Below the pieces are notes generated by a model, which ran no database searches, was not told the origin of the DNA, and worked only from the letters and a program-made list of their open reading frames with translations. A program made the position numbers and the translations under genes. A stretch of 58,926 nt of DNA from Candidatus Poribacteria bacterium (GTDB taxonomy: Bacteria > Poribacteria > WGA-4E > WGA-3G): contig JAPOZO010000081.1 of NCBI GenBank assembly GCA_026706025.1, forward strand, positions 1 through 58,926, given 5' to 3'. The number at the start of each line of letters is the position of its first letter. Position 1 is the stretch's first letter. Of the stretch, positions 52,444 through 58,926 are shown piece by piece.

Positions 52444-53133
52444 ATGTCTAAGGAATCCCGCTGCAGTGTCAAAATCTGTGGCATAACCTCTATCCATGAT
52501 GCTCGACTTGCCGCTGACGCGGGCGCGGATTATGCCGGTGTGTTAGTTGATGTTGCCGTATCTGAACGGACACGCGCCACTGCCGAAGCCGTCGAAATCG
52601 CAAGCGAGAGCCCTATCCCAACCGTTCTTTTACTATACAATCGTACGACATCCGACATCCAAGCGGTGGTGTCGCAGGTTCACCCGTTCGCCGTTCAACT
52701 TCTTGGGCAAGAGTCGCCACAACAGGTTGAAGCACTTAAAAATACTGTGGCATGTCAACTCTGGAAGTCGGTTTATCTACCTGCAGGGAGTCCTGAGAAT
52801 GTGGATATGCCTGCTGTCCGTGCTGAGATGCAAGCCTATAGGGATGCCGGTGCTGACTTCCTTTTATTTGATAGTGTTGACATGAGTCTGGAGAAACCGA
52901 GATATGGTGGTACCGGCAAAACTTGTGATTGGAATATCGCCGCTGAACTCATCGCGGAAAGTCCGTTACCGGTCTTCTTTGCAGGTGGGATTCGTCCAGA
53001 GAACGTCAAGACCGCGATTGAGACGATCCGTCCGCACGGTATAGATCTCTGTTCCGGTGTTGAAGCCTCGAAAGGGGTCAAAGACCCGCAAAAATTGGTA
53101 CAACTGATGGAACAGGTCGAGCGAGCATCTTAG
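52444..53133 (+). CDS. trpF: Phosphoribosylanthranilate isomerase
   Basis: Converts phosphoribosylanthranilate to CdRP in tryptophan synthesis. The 229-residue TIM barrel has the VKICGI strand with the catalytic cysteine at the start, QLLGQE near 78, a DFLLFDS strand near 137 with the catalytic aspartate, GGTGKTCDWNIA near 156, FFAGGIRPENV near 178 and DLCSGVEASKGVKDP near 200. Length is normal. It stands alone: no other trp genes are near. The leader is unusual (52291-52443). Confidence 0.93.
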   Translation: MSKESRCSVKICGITSIHDARLAADAGADYAGVLVDVAVSERTRATAEAVEIASESPIPTVLLLYNRTTSDIQAVVSQVHPFAVQLLGQESPQQVEALKNTVACQLWKSVYLPAGSPENVDMPAVRAEMQAYRDAGADFLLFDSVDMSLEKPRYGGTGKTCDWNIAAELIAESPLPVFFAGGIRPENVKTAIETIRPHGIDLCSGVEASKGVKDPQKLVQLMEQVERAS

Positions 53134-53199
53134 CCACTCATATATAGCAAAGCTGATGATAACCTATATACCTATGTCATAACAGACAAGCGTTCGTAG

Positions 53200-53220
53200 T
53201 AGGGCGCTTCATCGCCCCTA
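53200..53220. repeat. GTAGG-type hairpin
   Basis: TAGGGCG and CGCCCCTA face each other around a six-base loop with one bulged base. Confidence 0.5.
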
Positions 53221-53475
53221 TATTTGCGCCAAAATTTTCCTACCTACCTATTGCTATCCTCCCATATTTCCCAATTTGTTATCTGTGGTATCAAATTAGA
53301 CACCATAAATAACATATCTGTTTTCGTCTTGATATTTGTTGCTTATGCGATTTTCGCCTAATTATTTCTATATTTTCATGTGGTAGACTCCTCAAAACAT
53401 TATGTGACAACAGACTTATTGCATCAGACTTAATAAAAAGATTCTACTTGTTACATATATGCAGCACAATTGCTT

Positions 53476-53503
53476 TTGGTTATGGCATGTTTTTTGCTAC
53501 AAT
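53476..53503 (+). promoter_or_regulatory. Possible promoter for the BMP importer operon
   Basis: TTGGTT (53476-53481) and TACAAT (53498-53503) with a 16-base spacer, 81 bases before the first ATG. Confidence 0.4.
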
Positions 53504-53583
53504 ATGGACAGTGTAAAAATTAAAATATAGATGTGCTTGAGATTTTGATGAATTGCTGGAAAATGCTGGTTGGAGTAAAGTAA

Positions 53584-55269
53584 ATGAACCGTGTTAAACC
53601 GCAAACAATTATAAAAGAAACGCCACGTGAATCCCATGTAATGGAGTTTAACGGTAAGGAATTACCACATGTTAAGAAAACGGTTATCTCCATTAGTGAA
53701 ATGAGCGTTCGTCTTCTAAACATAACCAAGCAATTTCCCGGCGGAGTCATCGCCAATCAGGGAATCACTTGTGAAGCAAAGGCGGGTGAAATTCATGCTA
53801 TTCTGGGTGAGAATGGGGCAGGGAAGACTACTTTGATGAAAATACTCGCTGGTTTCCACACTCCAAATACCGGACGGATTGAAATTGATGGTCAAGAAAT
53901 GGTATTTCATAGTCCTAAGGATGCTAAATTAGCTGGCATCGGTATGGTACATCAACACTTTTCGTTGATTCCGGCGTTGACTGTTGGTGAAAACCTTGCC
54001 TTAGGTTCCTCCAGTACACCTTGGGTTTTGAAGTCAAAACAGTGGAACCAGCATCTTATGGATTCAGCAGATCATTTAGGTTTTGATATTCGCCCAGATG
54101 TGAATGTTTCACAACTTTCTATGGGTGAGCGGCAGCGCGTTGAGATTTTCCGATTGCTATTGGAAGGTGCAAAGGTCCTAGTCTTAGATGAACCGACCTC
54201 TATTCTCGCCCCAAAAGAAGCTGAACGTCTCTTTGTACATCTGCAAGAGTTTGCCGAGTCTGGACACACTATATTCCTTGTCACTCACAAAATTGACCAT
54301 GTGAAAGCAATCGCTGACAGAGTCACCGTTCTGCGGCGTGGCCAAGTTGTCGCGACACAAGAAGCAGCCGAACTAAGCGAAGCAGATTTGGCGGAACTTA
54401 TGGTCGGTCGTCCCTTTGAAATAGGTGTGCCTGATCGTCGAAAGAAGAATGATAGGTACGAAAGCGAGCTCGCCTTAGAGGTTCGGAACCTTACGGTTGC
54501 CCCAATATCTTGTCCAGCCGGGCTGACTGATGCCTCCTTCAAAATCCAAGCTGGTGAAATTCTAGGTGTTGCTGGAATTAGCAGCAATGGACAAGACGAA
54601 CTGGTTGCCGCTTTAACAGGAACAACTCAATTTGATGGGGATCTCCATTTACCGCCAACCCAAGACCACCGAATTGGATTTATACCAGGGGATCGTCGAG
54701 GCGTTGGAGTCGCGCTGCCCCTTACTGTTGAAGAAAATCTGAACATGCGTGATTTTCGACAGGACGGTTTCTCATTCGGGCCACTAATGAACAAGCCTCG
54801 ATTAGAATCCGAAGCGAAAAAAAAGATTGAAAAATTCGGCATCCAACCATCTGATCCTAACGTCAAAACTTCGACGCTTTCTGGCGGCAACATTCAAAAA
54901 ATATTGCTCGCTCGCGAGTTGGCGAATCACCCCAATCTTATTATCGCAGTAAATCCCACCGCGGGCCTAGACGTTGCGACTGTAGATTTTGTGCATCGAG
55001 AGATAACACAGCAAGCAGACGCAGGTGCCGCTGTCCTTCTCGTATCAGAAGATTTGGATGAACTACTTGTCTTATGCGATAGAATTGCTGTGCTATTTGA
55101 GGGACATATCGTGGGGACCTTTAACGCTGCCCTTGATGTCCGAAATTCAATTGGTCTTGCAATGAGCGGAATAGACACGTTCTCTAAACAAGGGGCCTTG
55201 CCAGGACAACCAAAACCTATCATGGAGTTTCAGAATGCAACCGAGTGGCTGGATAAATCGTTGGGATAG
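53584..55269 (+). CDS. BMP-type importer ATPase with two NBDs
   Basis: A 561-residue ABC ATPase of the nucleoside/simple sugar type that pairs with BMP-family binding proteins. NBD1: Walker A GENGAGKTT, signature LSMGERQRVE, Walker B VLVLDEPTSIL. NBD2: a degenerate Walker A (GISSNGQDEL), signature LSGGNIQKI and Walker B LIIAVNPTAGLD, in which asparagine replaces the usual catalytic glutamate. The ATG at 53584 follows GGAG; the first 40 residues are an extension before the domain. It overlaps the first permease gene by 35 bases. Energises uptake of a nucleoside or related compound. Confidence 0.9.
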   Translation: MNRVKPQTIIKETPRESHVMEFNGKELPHVKKTVISISEMSVRLLNITKQFPGGVIANQGITCEAKAGEIHAILGENGAGKTTLMKILAGFHTPNTGRIEIDGQEMVFHSPKDAKLAGIGMVHQHFSLIPALTVGENLALGSSSTPWVLKSKQWNQHLMDSADHLGFDIRPDVNVSQLSMGERQRVEIFRLLLEGAKVLVLDEPTSILAPKEAERLFVHLQEFAESGHTIFLVTHKIDHVKAIADRVTVLRRGQVVATQEAAELSEADLAELMVGRPFEIGVPDRRKKNDRYESELALEVRNLTVAPISCPAGLTDASFKIQAGEILGVAGISSNGQDELVAALTGTTQFDGDLHLPPTQDHRIGFIPGDRRGVGVALPLTVEENLNMRDFRQDGFSFGPLMNKPRLESEAKKKIEKFGIQPSDPNVKTSTLSGGNIQKILLARELANHPNLIIAVNPTAGLDVATVDFVHREITQQADAGAAVLLVSEDLDELLVLCDRIAVLFEGHIVGTFNAALDVRNSIGLAMSGIDTFSKQGALPGQPKPIMEFQNATEWLDKSLG

Positions 55270-56290
55270 GCAGCGGGTTTTTACGATAGTTTCGTTGCTG
55301 GTAGCTCCGTTGTTGATGGCCATCCTACTTCGTGCAGTAGGCAAGAATCCTGTTTCTATCTTCTGGGCAGTTATCGTAAGCGGCTTCGGTAATCCCCTCG
55401 GACTTACAGAAGCAATTACACGAATGACACCGATTTTCTTGTGTGCTTTAGCAGTCGCTATTCCAACAAGAGCGGGACTTTATAATATTGGTGGTGAAGG
55501 TCAACTCCATTGCGGTGCCATCGCGGCTACTGCTTTAGTCCTTTATGCCCCATGGTTGCCGCATGTTATGATGATTCCTTTCATTATAATAGCCGCAATG
55601 GTTGGAGGAGCGTTGTGGGGGATGATTCCCGGACTCCTGCGGGCCCGTTTTCAAGTCAATGAAATTCTGGTTAGCCTGATGCTAAACTACGTAGCAATCT
55701 TTTTTGTTGAACACTTGGTTCACGGGCCGTGGAAAGATCCCAATGCCTTTGGCTGGCCCTATTCTGCACCTTTCCCCGAGTGGGCAGTACTCCCAACCTT
55801 TGGTAAATCAAACATCCATCTCGGTATTTTGCTAGGCTTCGTTGCAGTGGGTATCGTTTATTTTATTTGGCAATATACCACTTGGGGGAGATCCATCCGT
55901 TTGATTGAAGCAAATCCAAGAACAGCAAGATACGCGCACATTAATGCAGCGAAATATATCGTAGTACTCATGGCAGTTGGCGGAGCGATGGCAGCACTCG
56001 CGGGACTCGGTGAAGTGTCTGTCGTTCAAAATCGCCTACGTCCTGGAATTTCCCCTGGCTATGGTTATACAGGGTTTCTGGTGGCGTGGTTGGCAAGAAA
56101 TAACCCTATAGTTATCATACCGGTGGCTTTCTTTGTAGGAGGGCTCTATTCAGGAGCTGATGCGTTGCAACTCACTGCTGGTCTTCCGTCATCAACAGTG
56201 GACATCTTTGTAGGTTTAGCTTTCCTGACCTTTCTTGTCGGTGAGTCTTTCTGGCGAACCAAAAGAACGTTTGCAGAGGAGGCGAGATGA
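55235..56290 (+). CDS. BMP-type ABC importer permease 1
   Basis: A 351-residue inner-membrane permease with about 8-10 hydrophobic segments. NIGGEGQLHCGAIAATALVL near residue 85 and QVNEILVSLMLNYVAI near 140 are typical of NupP/YufP-type subunits. It overlaps the ATPase gene at its start and the second permease gene at its end (4 bases), so all three are coupled. Forms the channel with the second permease. Confidence 0.9.
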   Translation: MQPSGWINRWDRQRVFTIVSLLVAPLLMAILLRAVGKNPVSIFWAVIVSGFGNPLGLTEAITRMTPIFLCALAVAIPTRAGLYNIGGEGQLHCGAIAATALVLYAPWLPHVMMIPFIIIAAMVGGALWGMIPGLLRARFQVNEILVSLMLNYVAIFFVEHLVHGPWKDPNAFGWPYSAPFPEWAVLPTFGKSNIHLGILLGFVAVGIVYFIWQYTTWGRSIRLIEANPRTARYAHINAAKYIVVLMAVGGAMAALAGLGEVSVVQNRLRPGISPGYGYTGFLVAWLARNNPIVIIPVAFFVGGLYSGADALQLTAGLPSSTVDIFVGLAFLTFLVGESFWRTKRTFAEEAR

Positions 56291-57222
56291 ACGATCAGAT
56301 CGCATGGGGCGGCTTATTGTTGGCAGTACTCGCTGGTGCTATTCGTAGCGGCACACCAATCGCTTTTGCTGCGATTGGGGAAACGCTTTCAGAGCGATCC
56401 GGGGTAATGAACCTTGGGGTTGAAGGAATGATGCTGATGGGGGCAATGGTCGGTGTAGTGGTACAAGTGAAAACCGGGATTCCGGCACTCGCCTTACTTG
56501 CCGCCGGACTCGCAGCATCTACACTCGCAGCAGTTCACGCTTTCATAACGATCTATCTCAATGGAAATCAGCTTGTCAGCGGTATCGGACTGTCCATCGT
56601 GGGAACGGGGCTCTCCGGCTTCCTCGGTCGTCCCTATGTGGGTGTCCGTTTTTCCGGAATAGACAACTGGGGTATCCCATTCCTTAAAGATCTACCTGTT
56701 TTAGGCAAGGTGCTCTTTCAGCATGATATCCTTGTGTATCTGACAGTATTTGTTGCTGCTGCGGTGTGGTTCCTACTTTACAAGACTCGTTTTGGTCTAC
56801 AGGTTCGGGCAGTCGGTGAAGAACCCAACGCAGCCTATGCTCAGGGTGTCCCCGTTCAACGAAGCCGAACCCTTGCAGTTATCCTAGGTGGTTTTCTCGC
56901 GGGGATAGGCGGTGCACACCTTTCCTTAGCCTATACACAACTATGGGCTGAAAGGATGACTGCTGGCCAAGGTCTGATTGCCATAGGTTTAGTGATTGTT
57001 GCCGGATGGCATCCTTTACGTGTGCTATTGACGACGTATCTCTTTGGTATGTTAATTGTGCTGCACCTCAATCTACAGGCTTCAGGGATTACAATCTCGC
57101 CTTATATTTTGGCAGCTTTGCCTTATATTTTTGCGGTACTGGCTTTAACCTTTGTAACGTTTATTGATAAAAGACGAGGCATGCCAGCTGCACTTGCTAA
57201 GGAATTTAATATGCTCCAGTGA
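56287..57222 (+). CDS. BMP-type ABC importer permease 2
   Basis: A 311-residue permease of the NupQ/YufQ type. GTPIAFAAIGETLSERSGVMNLGVEGMMLMGAM near the start, split around residue 35, is the family hallmark, and GEEPNAAYAQGVPVQRSRTLAVILGGFLAGIGGAH near 177 holds the coupling-loop region that contacts the ATPase. About 9 hydrophobic segments. It ends 319 bases before the binding-protein gene. Confidence 0.9.
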   Translation: MNDQIAWGGLLLAVLAGAIRSGTPIAFAAIGETLSERSGVMNLGVEGMMLMGAMVGVVVQVKTGIPALALLAAGLAASTLAAVHAFITIYLNGNQLVSGIGLSIVGTGLSGFLGRPYVGVRFSGIDNWGIPFLKDLPVLGKVLFQHDILVYLTVFVAAAVWFLLYKTRFGLQVRAVGEEPNAAYAQGVPVQRSRTLAVILGGFLAGIGGAHLSLAYTQLWAERMTAGQGLIAIGLVIVAGWHPLRVLLTTYLFGMLIVLHLNLQASGITISPYILAALPYIFAVLALTFVTFIDKRRGMPAALAKEFNMLQ

Positions 57223-57541
57223 TTAAACTAAAGTTTGGACAATTTTAAAAGAGACCAAGGGGCCGCTTGGATACCCTCTTCCGTAGCATAGATTGTTAGT
57301 CTGTGCATCTGTAGCAGAGCTTGTTATATTTTTCTCAGGGTTTGCTCTGGATATGGAACTCGTAGAAAAATATCGAGTCACTTGAAAACGCTACAAACAC
57401 AAACGAATTGTCCAAAATTTGGTGATTAACGCAAGAACACTACCAGGGCGATTGACGTTCCCTTCATTAATACCAATCGGCCAAAATCTAAATGTGCGAA
57501 ACTCTCGTACATATTTGTAATTTCCAAGGGAGGTTTTTATT
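57223..57541. other. Intergenic region with an inverted repeat
   Basis: A 319-base gap between permease 2 and the binding-protein gene. It carries TTTGGACAATT (57234-57244) and its complement AATTGTCCAAA (57406-57416), plus partial flanking agreement. An AAGGGAGG ribosome site ends it. No gene is seen. Confidence 0.5.
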
Positions 57542-58720
57542 GTGGCTCAAACAACACCATCAAGCGATCGATCCGGATCGCGTATCCTAACCAACATACT
57601 GGTAATCATTATCGTTGCAGCGATTGCCGGTGTCCTTGTATGGACGTTGAAACCAACCCCTGAGCCTGTCCCAGGTCCCAGTGCTCCAAGTTTTGGATTT
57701 GACAAAGAATCAGACAAACTCCAAGTTGGATTTGTTCTGGTGGGACCAACGTCAGATTGGGGCTTTAATTACCAGCACAACCAAGGGAGGCTTGCTATGG
57801 AAGCGAGACTCCGACATAAGGTTCACACCGTGGTTGCTGAGAACATCCCCGAGACTGCAGAAGCAGAGCGAATCATGCAGCGTATGATCGACGAAGGGGC
57901 GGAGCTCATCTACGCAACTTCCTACGGTTACCTTGAGTCAGCTTTACGAGTGGCAGAGAAGAATCCGAGCGTGACATTTATGCACTGTTTGGGCGGTAAA
58001 CAGGCCACAAATCTTGGAACCTATGGTTCTAACATGTGGGAGGTAGCGTATGTCGCCGGTGTTGCCGCCGCCATGACATCAAAGGAAAATACCCAATTCG
58101 GCTTTGTAACATCGCATCCGATTCCGCCAGTGCTTTGGATAATTAATGCCTTTGCATTAGGAGCGCAGAGTGTCAACAAGGATATCACTGTTGACACGAT
58201 TTTCACCAATAGTTGGTACAATCCAGCTGCTGAAACTGAAGCGGTAAATGGTCTTGTCAGTAAAGGCATCGGATTAGTCTATATCTTGGTCGACAGTGGA
58301 ATTGCTGGAGTCCAAGCTTCTGAACGGGCTGGCATCTACTCTCTTTCACAACATGCTGATCTCTCAAGTTTTGCGCCAAAAGGATGGATAACCGGGTCTG
58401 TTTGGGGTTGGACAAATCTCTACGAGAATGTTACAAGATCGGTCATTGACAAAACTTGGAAAAGCGGTCATATTAGTGGTGGATTAAAAGAGGGCTATGC
58501 TGAATTAGCCCCCTTCGGACCTGCTGTCAGTGGTGAAGCACAGCAACGGGCTCGTGAACTGTCAGCAAAAATCGCGGCAAGAGAACTAGAAGTCTTTGCC
58601 GGTCCTATTTACGACACAAATGGGACAGAGCGAGTACCCGCAGGTGAATCTTTGCCTGTAGACCAAGTGCTTTCTATGGATTGGGGCGTTCAGGGAGTCC
58701 GCGGTTTACCAAATCGTTAG
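57542..58720 (+). CDS. BMP-family ABC transporter substrate-binding protein
   Basis: A 392-residue periplasmic binding protein. The start is GTG at 57542 with AAGGGAGG upstream. Residues 17-35 form a membrane signal anchor (NILVIIIVAAIAGVLVWTL); no lipobox is seen, unlike the lipoproteins usual for this family. The BMP core begins LQVGFVLVGPTSDWGFNYQHNQG near 60, with YATSYGYLESALRVAEKNP near 123 and MHCLGGKQATNLGTYGSNMWEVAYVAGVAA near 148, written here in parts. BMP proteins bind nucleosides or purines; a sugar or nucleoside ligand is inferred. Completes the importer with the three preceding genes. Confidence 0.92.
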   Translation: MAQTTPSSDRSGSRILTNILVIIIVAAIAGVLVWTLKPTPEPVPGPSAPSFGFDKESDKLQVGFVLVGPTSDWGFNYQHNQGRLAMEARLRHKVHTVVAENIPETAEAERIMQRMIDEGAELIYATSYGYLESALRVAEKNPSVTFMHCLGGKQATNLGTYGSNMWEVAYVAGVAAAMTSKENTQFGFVTSHPIPPVLWIINAFALGAQSVNKDITVDTIFTNSWYNPAAETEAVNGLVSKGIGLVYILVDSGIAGVQASERAGIYSLSQHADLSSFAPKGWITGSVWGWTNLYENVTRSVIDKTWKSGHISGGLKEGYAELAPFGPAVSGEAQQRARELSAKIAARELEVFAGPIYDTNGTERVPAGESLPVDQVLSMDWGVQGVRGLPNR

Positions 58721-58782
58721 CGAAGCACAATTCGCGTTAAGCACGGAGGTCAGAACCATTCGGGTCTCCTTCTGAACCAGTT

Positions 58783-58813
58783 CTGGCATCCAAGAACCGT
58801 TGTTGGATGCCAG
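58783..58813 (+). terminator. Strong hairpin after the importer operon
   Basis: CTGGCATCCAA (58783-58793) pairs perfectly with TTGGATGCCAG (58803-58813) around nine bases. No T run follows, so it may act as a Rho-type stop, an mRNA end protector or a dispersed repeat. Confidence 0.45.
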
Positions 58814-58926
58814 GGCTTCTTGGGTACAACGCACTTCGTTGGAACCGGAAAATCTGTTCAAAAACCGAAACTATGGTGAACCCAATAAATAAGTATACAT
58901 TTTCTGATATTTTAGGTATACTCTCG

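Larger units (their letters stand above)
53134..53583. other. Intergenic region before the BMP importer operon
   Basis: A 450-base AT-rich stretch. It contains a GTAGG-type hairpin (53200-53220) and a possible promoter (53476-53503). I see no coding frame in it. Confidence 0.5.

Overview
The window is a 58.9 kb bacterial chromosomal segment with dense genes on both strands. Three gene families recur: phytanoyl-CoA dioxygenase-like enzymes (2), AP-endonuclease-2/xylose-isomerase-type TIM barrels (3) and a Gfo/Idh/MocA oxidoreductase. With a SUMF1-domain protein, a DUF6785-type membrane protein, several HicB/ParE-type small genes and short dispersed GTAGG hairpins, this gene content resembles Candidatus Poribacteria and related uncultured lineages. 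That assignment is an inference from gene content; no rRNA or other phylogenetic marker was used. UGA is an ordinary stop in many genes (for example sbcD and the redoxin itself), so a wholesale UGA reassignment is unlikely.

Layout. 1-4.8 kb: the 3' end of a threonine dehydratase-like gene, then a minus-strand operon aroQ - degT-type aminotransferase - YkgJ-type protein - DUF2156 protein - thiamine pyrophosphokinase. 4.8-6.7 kb: an AT-rich two-gene cassette (DUF2971, GIY-YIG-like) between intact aroQ and a decayed aroQ remnant. 6.6-9.2 kb: a small membrane protein, a Gfo/Idh oxidoreductase and a PhyH dioxygenase. 9.3-14.2 kb: sbcD-sbcC behind a good sigma70-type promoter, followed by a TIM-barrel isomerase. 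14.9-16.3 kb: YjbQ, a toxin-antitoxin pair whose toxin is frameshifted, and an IS200/IS605 remnant. 16.3-19.8 kb: isomerase, PhyH, SDR and DUF2064 glycosyltransferase. 19.9-24 kb: hicAB, a DUF6785 membrane protein, a truncated gene, an orphan hicB and a DUF2007 protein. 24.1-27.4 kb: glycosyltransferase, tsaE and a sugar ABC ATPase. 27.4-34.3 kb: an intergenic array of 20-bp spaced sites, an unknown conserved protein, an isomerase, tenA, a lipoprotein, SUMF1 and a histidine kinase. 34.3-40.2 kb: a dapA-like gene, aroA, a DUF433 gene and a large secreted glycosidase-like protein. 40.2-44.8 kb: a flippase, a redoxin with an in-frame UGA, tsaB, a SirB1-like protein, tRNA-Ala(GGC) and a small exported protein. 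45-53 kb: a Ski2-like helicase, GNAT, two HEAT-repeat lipoproteins, a metallophosphoesterase, a cupin and trpF. 53.5-58.9 kb: a complete BMP-family ABC importer.

The strongest finding is the redoxin at 41638-42522 (minus). Its reading frame is open over 294 codons except for one UGA exactly where a thioredoxin-fold protein would carry the first catalytic cysteine (UPVC for CPVC). The frame ends in an ATGA overlap with the flippase. This is best read as a selenoprotein of unusual tandem-domain design. Other structures not explained by ordinary annotation are: a roughly 50-nt leader shared by degT and trpF; CTGA-rich runs sitting just upstream of three consensus promoters; and a 20-bp periodic TGGTAT array upstream of the unknown gene at 27945.
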